From Xenophilus aerolatus (lineage in GTDB: Bacteria > Pseudomonadota > Gammaproteobacteria > Burkholderiales > Burkholderiaceae_C): a stretch of DNA of 64,000 nucleotides. Position 1 is the stretch's first letter. Each line of letters begins with the position of its first letter. Of the stretch, positions 44,742-51,966 are shown one piece after another. The notes below the pieces were generated by a model. It made no database searches and was not told where the DNA came from. It worked only from the letters and a program-made list of their open reading frames with translations. Made by a program: the position numbers and the translations under genes. The stretch is from the NCBI GenBank assembly GCA_029968055.1, contig JASCNX010000002.1:248001-312000 (forward strand). The letters are read 5' to 3'.

Positions 44742-45767
44742 TCAATCCGCCCGGATGTCCGCGCGCTGCGCCACCGCGCGCATCAGCGGCAGCTCGCTCT
44801 CGATCTGCGCCAGCGAGGCCGCAGCCCCGGCAAAGGCGGGCTCGGCGCCCTGCGCCTGCAGCGCGGCCTTGGCCGCGGGCGTGGCGACGATCTTCGCCAC
44901 CGTCTTCTCGAGACGCTCGCGCACCGGCGCGGGCGTGCCCTTGGGCGCCACCAGCATGATCCAGGTGTCGGCGTCGATGTCCTTGTAGCCGGCCTCGGCG
45001 AAGGTGGGCACGTCGGGCAGCTGCGAGGAGCGCTTGGCGGTGGTCACGGCGATGGCCTTCACCTTGCCGGCCTTGAGCTGCGGAATGGCCGCGGTGACGG
45101 TGTCGACCGAGAAGGGCACCTGCCCGCCGATGAGGTCGGTCATCGCCGGTGCGCTGCCCTTGTAGGGCACGTGCATGAGCTTGGCGCCCACCGCGTGCAG
45201 CACGATCTCGCCGGTGAAGTGCGAGGTGGTCCCGGCGCCGAAGGAGGCGTACGCGTACTTGTCGGGCGTGGCCTTGATGGCGGCGACGAACTCCTTGACG
45301 TTGTTGACCGGCACGTCCTTGTTGGCCAGCACGATCAGCGGGATGCGCGCCACGATCGCGATCGGGTCGAAGCTCTTGAGCGTGTCGTAGGGCAGGTTGC
45401 TGCGGATGGCCGGGTTGGCGGTGAAGGTCGAGCCCGAGCCGAGGAACAGCGTGTAGCCGTCGGCCGGCGACTTGGCCACCAGCCCGGCGGCGATGGCGGT
45501 GCCGGCACCGGGGCGGTTGTCGATGATGACCGGCTGGCCCAGTTCGTCCGACAGCCGCTGCCCGACCAGGCGCCCGATGACGTCGGCACTGCCGCCCGGC
45601 GGGAAGGGGATGACCAGCGTGATCGGCTTGGCGGGCCAGGCCGGCTGCGCCGATGCCATGCCCGGCAGTGCGAGGCCCGCCGTGGCGAACAGGCCGGCCA
45701 CCGCCAGTGCGAAGGCGCGGCGGCGCGCTCGCATCGCGGCGGTGGGAATGGGGGGCGTGGACTTCAT
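44742..45767 (-). CDS. Bug-family (TctC-type) tripartite tricarboxylate-transporter solute-binding protein
   Basis: A 341-residue periplasmic binding protein with a signal peptide (FALAVAGLFATAGLALPG, cleavage after ASA near 40). The mature start 'WPAKPITLVIPFPPGGSADVIGR' is the Bug hallmark, followed by 'VIIDNRPGAGTAIAA' and 'HVPYKGSAPAMTDLIGGQV'. Bug proteins bind carboxylates, amino acids or amides; no TctA/TctB membrane partners adjoin, as is common for orphan Bug proteins in this group. The amidase overlap suggests an amide or carboxylate substrate. Divergent from its probable LysR regulator. Confidence 0.93.
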   Translation of the reverse strand: MKSTPPIPTAAMRARRRAFALAVAGLFATAGLALPGMASAQPAWPAKPITLVIPFPPGGSADVIGRLVGQRLSDELGQPVIIDNRPGAGTAIAAGLVAKSPADGYTLFLGSGSTFTANPAIRSNLPYDTLKSFDPIAIVARIPLIVLANKDVPVNNVKEFVAAIKATPDKYAYASFGAGTTSHFTGEIVLHAVGAKLMHVPYKGSAPAMTDLIGGQVPFSVDTVTAAIPQLKAGKVKAIAVTTAKRSSQLPDVPTFAEAGYKDIDADTWIMLVAPKGTPAPVRERLEKTVAKIVATPAAKAALQAQGAEPAFAGAAASLAQIESELPLMRAVAQRADIRAD

Positions 45768-45848
45768 GGCAGGGCACCTTTCGACGACGACATCGGTCCA
45801 TGCTAGAAACGCGCCTGCCGTGCAGCAAGCACAAGGTTCATAAAGTTT

Positions 45849-45867
45849 CGTTGCCCGAACGGCAACG
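45849..45867. promoter_or_regulatory. LysR-type box 1 between Bug and lysR
   Basis: CGTTGCC-CGAAC-GGCAACG: 7-bp arms with a 5-base spacer, containing a T-N11-A LysR box (T45852 to A45864). It lies 17 bases before the LysR start and 81 bases from the Bug start. A second, related site occurs at 46848. Confidence 0.65.
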
Positions 45868-45883
45868 CAGCGCCCACGCAGCC

Positions 45884-46840
45884 ATGCCCGCCGCCCGTTC
45901 CCGTTCACGCACGACCGCCCGACGTACCTTCGACCAGCGCGTGCTGCAGGAGGTGGCGTTGCGCTATTTCCTGGAGGTGGCACGCGCCGGTTCGGTCACC
46001 GAGGCCGCGGCGCGGCTGGAGGTGGCGCCCTCGGCCGTCAGCCGCCAGATCGGGCGGCTCGAGCGCGAACTCGACACCCTGCTTTTCGAGCGCCGTGCGC
46101 GGGGCATGGCGCTCAACTCGGCCGGCGAGCTGCTGGCCGCGCACGCGCGGCGCGCGTGGCTCGACATCGAGCGCGTGGCCGACGACATCCTCGCCCTGCG
46201 CGGCCTGCGCCAGGGCGAGGTCCGCGTGGCGGCCACCGAAGGCTTCGCGTACGAGTTCCTGCCCGCGCTGGTGGCGCAGTTCCAGGCGCGCTGCCCGGGC
46301 ATCCACTTCACGCTCGACATGTGCGTGCAGCGCGAGGTGGCGCGGCGCGTGCGGGAAGGCATCGCCGACATCGGCGTGACGGTGAGTCTGAGTTCCGAGC
46401 GCGGCCTCAATGTCGAACTGCGCCATCCGGCGCCCGTGCTCGCCATCGTCGCGCCGGGCCACCCGCTGGCCACGCGACGCCAGGTCTCGCTCGCCCAGGT
46501 GGTGGCGCATCCGCTGGCGCTGCCCGCGGGCACGTCCACGCTGCGCCAGCTGCTCGACATCAGCTGCAGCCGGCAGGGCCTGCCGCTGGAGCCCGTCATC
46601 ACCAGCGACCACCTCTACCCGCTCATCCAGTACGCGGCCTGCACCCGCGCCGTGACCTTCTGCGGCGAACTCGCGCTGCGCCAGCAACTGCACAACCGCA
46701 GCATCGTGGCGATCCCGCTGCGCGACCGCGAGATGAACGAGCGCCACTTCGAGGTCCAGACCATGGCCGGGCGCCACCTGCCCGATGCGGCGCGCGCCTT
46801 CATCGACCACCTGCGCGAGACACTGGCGCGCGAAGGATGA
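45884..46840 (+). CDS. LysR-type transcriptional regulator of the Bug/amidase group
   Basis: A 318-residue LTTR with a short basic N-terminal extension, then the HTH 'GSVTEAAARLEVAPSAVSRQIGRLERELD' in residues about 40-68 and a co-inducer domain with 'MCVQREVARRVREGIADIGV' near 147-166. It is of the CbbR/GltC-like general type. Flanked on both sides by matching palindromes (45849 and 46848), which suggests that it controls both the Bug-amidase operon to its left and the FAD oxidoreductase to its right, as well as itself. Confidence 0.92.
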   Translation: MPAARSRSRTTARRTFDQRVLQEVALRYFLEVARAGSVTEAAARLEVAPSAVSRQIGRLERELDTLLFERRARGMALNSAGELLAAHARRAWLDIERVADDILALRGLRQGEVRVAATEGFAYEFLPALVAQFQARCPGIHFTLDMCVQREVARRVREGIADIGVTVSLSSERGLNVELRHPAPVLAIVAPGHPLATRRQVSLAQVVAHPLALPAGTSTLRQLLDISCSRQGLPLEPVITSDHLYPLIQYAACTRAVTFCGELALRQQLHNRSIVAIPLRDREMNERHFEVQTMAGRHLPDAARAFIDHLRETLAREG

Positions 46841-46847
46841 GGCCGCC

Positions 46848-46872
46848 TTGCGTTGCCCGATGCGCAACGCAA
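46848..46872. promoter_or_regulatory. LysR-type box 2 between lysR and the FAD oxidoreductase
   Basis: TTGCGTTGC-N7-GCAACGCAA: perfect 9-bp arms. It shares the core CGTTGCCCGA with box 1 and contains a T-N11-A box (T46854 to A46866). It starts 7 bases after the lysR stop, in position to activate the downstream gene. Confidence 0.65.
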
Positions 46873-46949
46873 CATTCGACCTGCGCGATCGCTGCGTGGC
46901 GGGGCCTGCCGAATAATCCGGCCATCGTCGTCCCTGCCTCGCCGCCGCC

Positions 46950-47060
46950 ATGTCGCAAGCGCCCGCACTTCCCTTTTTCGAGTCCCGCCGCGTGGGCGAG
47001 CCGGTGCCTCTTTCCGGCGCACGGCGAGCGCTGACCGTGGTCGCGAGCGGGGCGCGATGA
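46950..47060 (+). CDS. Possible 36-residue leader peptide
   Basis: ATG at 46950 opens 36 codons (starting MSQAPALPFFESRRVG) whose stop overlaps the start of the FAD oxidoreductase gene as ATGA, the arrangement used for translational coupling. No ribosome site is visible and no family is recognised, so it could be a coupling leader, a gene remnant, or chance. Confidence 0.25.
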   Translation: MSQAPALPFFESRRVGEPVPLSGARRALTVVASGAR

Positions 47061-48304
47061 GCCGCAGCGTGCTCGTGCTGGGCGCCGGCATGGTCGGCAC
47101 CTGCACCGCCGTGCACCTGGCGATGCGCGGCCACGCGGTGGTGCTGGTCGACCGGCGCGCACCCGGGCGCGAGACCTCGTACGGCAACGCCGGCATCATC
47201 CAGCGCGAGGCGGTGGCGCCCTATGCCTTTCCGCGCAGCATGGCCAAACTGGCCCGCGTGGCGTTCAAGCGCGGCGCCGACGTCAACTACCACCTGGGGG
47301 CCCTGCCCCAGGTGGCCGGCGGGCTGGCGCGCTACTGGCGCAACTCGGGCGCGGCCCGCTATCCCGCCATCGCCGAGGCCTATGCGCGCCTCATCGCCCA
47401 TGCGACCGACGAGCACGCGCCGCTGATCGCCGCCGCCGGCGCCGACGACCTGGTCCAACGCGAAGGCTATCTGCACGTCTTCCGCGATGCGGGCTCGATG
47501 GACCTGGCGGCGGCCGAGGCGCGGGCGCTCTCGAGCCGCCACGGCCTGCGCACCGACCTGCTCGACGCTGCCGCGCTGGCCGCGGCGGAGCCCGCGCTGC
47601 GCACGCGCCTGGCCGGCGCGATCCACTGGCGCGACCCGTGGAGCGTGAGCGATCCGGGCGAACTGGTCGCGCGCTATGCGGCGCACTTCCAGCGCCTGGG
47701 CGGCACGCTGGCCACAGGGGACGCGTCGACGCTGCGGCAGACCGCGACCGGCTGGGCCGTGCAGACCGCCGGCGGCCCGCTCGACGCCGAGCACGCGGTG
47801 CTCGCCCTGGGCCCCTGGGCCGATGCGCTGCTGCGACCGATGGGCTACCGGCTGCCGCTGTTCGTCAAGCGCGGCTACCACCGGCACTACCGCGGCGGCA
47901 TGGCGCCGCGCCTGCCGCTCTACGACGTCGGCCGTGGCCTCGTGATCGCGCCCATGCAGCGTGGAGTGCGCATCACCACCGGCGCCGAGTTCGCCCGCCA
48001 GGACGCACCCGCCACGCCCTGGCAACTGGGCCGTGCCGAAGCCCATGCCCGCGAACTGCTCGAGCTGCCCGAGCCGGTGGAGGCCCAGCCCTGGCTCGGC
48101 GCGCGGCCCTGCACGGCGGACATGAAACCCGTCATCGGTCCCGCACCGCGCCATCGCGGCCTGTGGTTCAACTTCGGGCATGCGCACCAGGGCTTCACGC
48201 TCGGCCCCGTGAGCGGGCGGCTGCTGGCCGAACTGATCGACGGCGAGGCACCCGTGGTCGATCCCGCGCCCTATTCGGCCCGGCGTTTCATGCGCCACGG
48301 CTAG
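47057..48304 (+). CDS. FAD-dependent oxidoreductase, D-amino-acid dehydrogenase (DadA)-like
   Basis: A 415-residue DAO-family flavoprotein. FAD-binding 'SVLVLGAGMVGTCTAVHLAMRGH' is at residues 4-26, followed by 'DRRAPGRETSYGNAGIIQ' (DadA-type) near 33-50 and the C-terminal 'WFNFGHAHQGFTLGPVSGRLLAELI' near 373-397. It probably oxidises a D-amino acid or related amine and feeds electrons to the membrane, by family. ATG at 47057 overlaps a tiny upstream frame. The LysR-type palindrome at 46848 and the amidase/Bug genes beyond suggest one pathway: take up, hydrolyse and oxidise an amide or amino-acid derivative. Confidence 0.88.
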   Translation: MSRSVLVLGAGMVGTCTAVHLAMRGHAVVLVDRRAPGRETSYGNAGIIQREAVAPYAFPRSMAKLARVAFKRGADVNYHLGALPQVAGGLARYWRNSGAARYPAIAEAYARLIAHATDEHAPLIAAAGADDLVQREGYLHVFRDAGSMDLAAAEARALSSRHGLRTDLLDAAALAAAEPALRTRLAGAIHWRDPWSVSDPGELVARYAAHFQRLGGTLATGDASTLRQTATGWAVQTAGGPLDAEHAVLALGPWADALLRPMGYRLPLFVKRGYHRHYRGGMAPRLPLYDVGRGLVIAPMQRGVRITTGAEFARQDAPATPWQLGRAEAHARELLELPEPVEAQPWLGARPCTADMKPVIGPAPRHRGLWFNFGHAHQGFTLGPVSGRLLAELIDGEAPVVDPAPYSARRFMRHG

Positions 48305-48400
48305 CACCTGTCGCAAGGCGCGCGGCCGCCCGGTCCGGACGGCCGTGCGTTCGGCGGGGCTTCCATGGACGATCGGCTCCGTCGACCGGACACTACCGCC

Positions 48401-50398
48401 ATGCAAGCAACGAGCATGGTCAGGGCGCTGGTGGTGGCAGGCATGGCACTGGCAGCCAGCGTGGGTGGCGGCCATCCGGGGATGCCGATGCGCCTGGCCG
48501 CGGCCCAGGCCGCCGAGGTGGCATCGACGACGACGGCCCCGGCCCAGGCCGGGCGAAGCGCCGGCGCGGCAGGGGCGGCCAGCCCGGCACCGGGACCTTC
48601 CTTCAACGTCGACGACGCAGCGGCCTACCGCGCGATGGCCGCCGCCATGGGCCAGGCCGCGGGCATCGAGTACCGCTACGGCCCGGCGGCCGCGGCCTAC
48701 GGCCGGACCGGCAACGGCGGCCTGCCCACCTGGCCGCGGCGCGCCGACCAGGCCTTCGGGTCCGATCGCAACGGCGGCCCGCGTGCCTGCGACCCGGTCG
48801 CCTGCGGCACCTGGCAGCTGGGCGCATGGAGCAACGAGGTCGGGGACTTCTCCTCCAACGTGGGGCACGTGGCCTACATCCCCGACGATCCCGCGCAGCG
48901 CGTGGGCGTGGCCGGCCTGGCCATCAGCTCGGTCAGCAATTCGGTCTTCTCGCAGCGGCCGGAACTGATGTGGGTCTATTACGGGAGTGGCGTCGACGAG
49001 ATCAACGCACAGGCCTACCGCCGTGCCGGTGCGCGGCTCGGCAACCCGGTGGCCGTGGCCCGATGCCCGGGCCGGCCGGGCTGGTGCATGAACAGCCTGA
49101 TGGTGTTCGACAGCGGCTTCATCGGCACGGCGCAGGCCAACACCTCGACCAACAGGGCCAGCGCGCAGCTGGCGCCGGGCAAGGTGCCCACGGCCGTGGC
49201 GCTGACCAACAGCAACGAGTTCGCGCTCATCACCGTGTGGGACACGGTCAGGCTGCGCGGCGAGGTGGCCGTCGTGGCACTGGCCGGCCTGTGCGACGGC
49301 TGCACGCCGGACAAGCCGGCCTCGCCCACCTCCTGGTGGGGGGAGTGGAAAGGGCTGTACCCCGGGCTGCCCAACCTCGGCAACACGGCGTACATGAAGG
49401 TGCTGGGCTATGTGCCGCTGCCCGCGGACATGAAGGCGCCCACGGACATCTCCGTCACCACCGGCGTGAGCCGCGAGGCTTACCTGCCGGCCGGCGTGCC
49501 GGGCCGCGAAACCACCTACGACCTGCCGCTGAGCAGTGCGGCCCACCGTGCGACCTTCAAGTCCGGCGGGCGCAACTACAACAGTTACGCCAAGGGCGGC
49601 GTGGCCGTGGTGAGCTCCAAGTCCGAACAGAAGGTGGCCTTCCTGGACCTGCGCCCGCTGTTCGCGTACTACCAGAGCATGTACTTCGGCAGCGACTCGG
49701 ACTACAGCGTCACGACCTCGGTGGGCCCGGCCGACTCGCAATGGCCGCGCACCTTCGCCGGCGCCCCGGCGCAGACGCCCACGGTCATCAAGACGGTGTC
49801 GATGGCCAACCGGCCCACGGCGGTGAAGGCCTACGCCTGGGGCAGCAACCGCCGCGCCTGGGTGGCCACGCAGGATGGGCAGCTGCACATCTTCAACCTG
49901 GGCGACTACCCCACGGCCGGCAGCGGCTCGGCCTCGAGCATCGTGGAAGTCGGTGCGGTGGCGGTGGGGCGCAACCCCACGGGCATCGCGCTGGTCAAGG
50001 AGAAGGCCGGCAACGCGGTGTACCCGGACATCACCCGCGAGGTGATCGTCACCTCGCGCGGGGACCGGCAGCTGCAGTGGGTGCGCTTTGCCGGCGACGG
50101 CAACAGCGGCTCGGTGGTGCGCACGCTCAAGGACACGCGGCTGGTGGACCCGATCGCAGCGGAGGACACGGACAACCACGGGGCCGAGTCGTACGTGGTC
50201 TCGGTGGCCGACTACGGCGGGCGCGCGCTGCGCAACTACCGCTACGGGCCGGTGATCATGCACAACTACGGCGGCAGCGCCTGCGGTGCGCCCAACGGCT
50301 GCGGCATGGGCAGCGGCAACGGCGACCCCTTCGAGTACGGCGGCGAATTCGCCCTGCCGGGCGGGCCCTTCCAGGTCAGCTCCGGCAACATTCCCTGA
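48401..50398 (+). CDS. Exported propeller-like protein of unknown function, paralogue 1
   Basis: About 665 residues with a Sec-type hydrophobic leader (VRALVVAGMALAASVGGG) and a low-complexity Ala/Thr stretch. Then follow about 590 residues of beta-rich sequence with YncE-like blades: 'KVPTAVALTNSNEFALITVWD', 'RPTAVKAYAWGSNRRAWVAT-DGQLHIFNLG', 'NPTGIALVKE'. The phrase x-P-T-A-V ... VAT-DG recurs, as in seven-bladed propellers, though I cannot assign a named family. Paired cysteines (CDPVACG, CPGRPGWC, CDGCTP, CGAPNGCG) fit an oxidising compartment. Start codon uncertain (48365, 48401 or 48416). Its close paralogue lies beyond pepP. Confidence 0.75.
   Translation: MQATSMVRALVVAGMALAASVGGGHPGMPMRLAAAQAAEVASTTTAPAQAGRSAGAAGAASPAPGPSFNVDDAAAYRAMAAAMGQAAGIEYRYGPAAAAYGRTGNGGLPTWPRRADQAFGSDRNGGPRACDPVACGTWQLGAWSNEVGDFSSNVGHVAYIPDDPAQRVGVAGLAISSVSNSVFSQRPELMWVYYGSGVDEINAQAYRRAGARLGNPVAVARCPGRPGWCMNSLMVFDSGFIGTAQANTSTNRASAQLAPGKVPTAVALTNSNEFALITVWDTVRLRGEVAVVALAGLCDGCTPDKPASPTSWWGEWKGLYPGLPNLGNTAYMKVLGYVPLPADMKAPTDISVTTGVSREAYLPAGVPGRETTYDLPLSSAAHRATFKSGGRNYNSYAKGGVAVVSSKSEQKVAFLDLRPLFAYYQSMYFGSDSDYSVTTSVGPADSQWPRTFAGAPAQTPTVIKTVSMANRPTAVKAYAWGSNRRAWVATQDGQLHIFNLGDYPTAGSGSASSIVEVGAVAVGRNPTGIALVKEKAGNAVYPDITREVIVTSRGDRQLQWVRFAGDGNSGSVVRTLKDTRLVDPIAAEDTDNHGAESYVVSVADYGGRALRNYRYGPVIMHNYGGSACGAPNGCGMGSGNGDPFEYGGEFALPGGPFQVSSGNIP
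49607..50157 (+). repeat. 551-bp identical tract shared with 53245-53795 (copy A)
   Basis: Aligned at a constant offset of 3638 bases, these 551 bases are identical to the second paralogue, synonymous sites included. Flanking parts of the two genes differ at many positions. First differences are at 49606 and 50158. Confidence 0.9.
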
Positions 50399-50453
50399 GA
50401 ACACCGCCTGCGAGGCGCCGGGCAGCGCGCAGGCGCGCCCGGTCCTCGCCGCG

Positions 50454-51839
50454 TCAGTCGCGCATCAGCGCCTCGATCTCGTCGGCGTGCACCGGCACGC
50501 CGCGCGTGATCAGTTCGCAACCGTTCTCGGTGACGATGGCGTCGTCCTCGATGCGGATGCCGATGTGGTGGAACTGCTCGGGCACGCCCTCGGCGGGCCG
50601 CACGTACAGGCCCGGCTCGATGGTCAGCACCATGCCCGGCTGCAGGATGCGGCTGGGCCGGTTCTTGATGAGCTCGCCCGACAGCGGGTCCTTGCGTTCG
50701 CTGACCTCGCCCACCTGCGTGGGTTCGACGTAGCTGCCGCAATCGTGCACGTCCATGCCCAGCCAGTGGCCGGTGCGGTGCATGTAGAACTGGAAGTAGC
50801 TGCGGTTGTCGATCACGTCCTGCACCGAGCCCACCTTGTTGGCGTCGAGCAGGCCCAGGTCGAGCAGGCCCTGTGCCAGCACCTTCACGGTCGCCTCGTG
50901 CGGGTCGTTGAAGCGCTGGCCGGCACGCGTCGCCGCCACGGCGGCGTCCTGGCTCGCCAGCACCAGGTCGTACAGGGCGCGCTGCGGCCCGGTGAACCGG
51001 CCGTCGGCCGGGAAGGTGCGCGTGATGTCGCTCGCGTAGCCGTCGAGTTCGCAGCCGGCGTCGATCAGCACCAGCTCGCCGGCGCGCACCGGGGCCGCGT
51101 CGGCGCGGTAGTGCAGCACGCAGGCGTTGGCGCCCGCGGCGACGATCGAACCGTAGGCCGGGTATTGCGAGCCACCGAGCCGGAATTCGTGCAGCAGCTC
51201 GGCGTCCAGGTGGTATTCGCGCACCTCCTGGCCGGCGCGCAGCATGCGGGCCGAGGTCTTCATCGCGCGGACGTGGGCGCGTGCGCTGATGTCGGCCGCG
51301 CGGCGCATGACGTCCTGCTCGTGGGCGTCCTTGACCAGGCGCATCTCGTCGAGCGGACCGCACAGGTCGCGCTGCTGCTCGGGGCACAGCGCGCCGAAGC
51401 GCACGCGGGCACGCACCTTCTGCAGCCAGCCGTCCACGCGCGTCTCGAGTCCAGCGTGCGTGGCGAAGGGGTACCACACGGTGCCGCGGTTCTCCAGCAG
51501 GCGGGGCAGGGCGCTGTCGAGCGTGGCGACGGAGAAGGCTTCGTCGACGCCGAGCACGCCCGGTGCCGCCTCGGGACCGAGCCGGTAGCCGTCCCAGATC
51601 TCGCGTTCCAGGTCCTTGGGGGCGCAGAACAAGGTGGCACGTCCGTCCCCGGCCAGCACCAGCCAGGCATTCGGCTCGGTGAAGCCGGTGAGGTAATAGA
51701 AGTAGCTGTCGTGCCGGTACAGGAAGTCCGTGTCGCGGTTGCGCGGCTGCTCGGGGGCGGTGGGCACGATCGCGATGCCGTCGGGGCCGAGCTGGGCCGC
51801 CAGGCGGGCGCGGCGTTGTGCATGGAGGGCGCTGGTCAT
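50454..51839 (-). CDS. pepP: Xaa-Pro aminopeptidase (M24B, aminopeptidase P)
   Basis: Removes the N-terminal residue from peptides with proline in second position. The 461-residue enzyme has the N-terminal creatinase-like domain ('TDFLYRHDSYFYYLTGFTEP' near 37-56) and a pita-bread catalytic domain. The Mn ligands visible are: Asp pair in 'LIDAGCELDGYASDITRTFP' near 262-281, His in 'HRTGHWLGMDVHD' near 355-367, and Glu in 'VLTIEPGLYV' and 'IRIEDDAIVTENG'. Cytoplasmic. Start at 51839 follows a -10-like TATAGT by 6 bases. Sits between two direct-repeat paralogues. Confidence 0.95.
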   Translation of the reverse strand: MTSALHAQRRARLAAQLGPDGIAIVPTAPEQPRNRDTDFLYRHDSYFYYLTGFTEPNAWLVLAGDGRATLFCAPKDLEREIWDGYRLGPEAAPGVLGVDEAFSVATLDSALPRLLENRGTVWYPFATHAGLETRVDGWLQKVRARVRFGALCPEQQRDLCGPLDEMRLVKDAHEQDVMRRAADISARAHVRAMKTSARMLRAGQEVREYHLDAELLHEFRLGGSQYPAYGSIVAAGANACVLHYRADAAPVRAGELVLIDAGCELDGYASDITRTFPADGRFTGPQRALYDLVLASQDAAVAATRAGQRFNDPHEATVKVLAQGLLDLGLLDANKVGSVQDVIDNRSYFQFYMHRTGHWLGMDVHDCGSYVEPTQVGEVSERKDPLSGELIKNRPSRILQPGMVLTIEPGLYVRPAEGVPEQFHHIGIRIEDDAIVTENGCELITRGVPVHADEIEALMRD

Positions 51840-51845
51840 GGACCC

Positions 51846-51851
51846 ACTATA
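51846..51851 (-). promoter_or_regulatory. -10-like hexamer 6 bases before pepP start
   Basis: TATAGT on the minus strand (5 of 6 to consensus) is separated from the pepP ATG by 6 bases. No Shine-Dalgarno is present, so a leaderless transcript is predicted. Confidence 0.5.
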
Positions 51852-51966
51852 CGTACGTAACAACTCGACCGCATTTCCACAACGCCTCGGAAAACATTTG
51901 CAATGATGTTTGCCTGTAGGACGAGAGCCAATGTACAAATAGTCATTTAGAACTTCGATATGTAGG

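Noticed and set aside
45905-50404. 1499-codon open frame on the minus strand opposite lysR, the DadA-like gene and the first propeller paralogue
   Set aside because: Composition is that of a reverse-frame shadow (His/Ala/Arg/Gly); the plus-strand genes have clear motifs and start signals.
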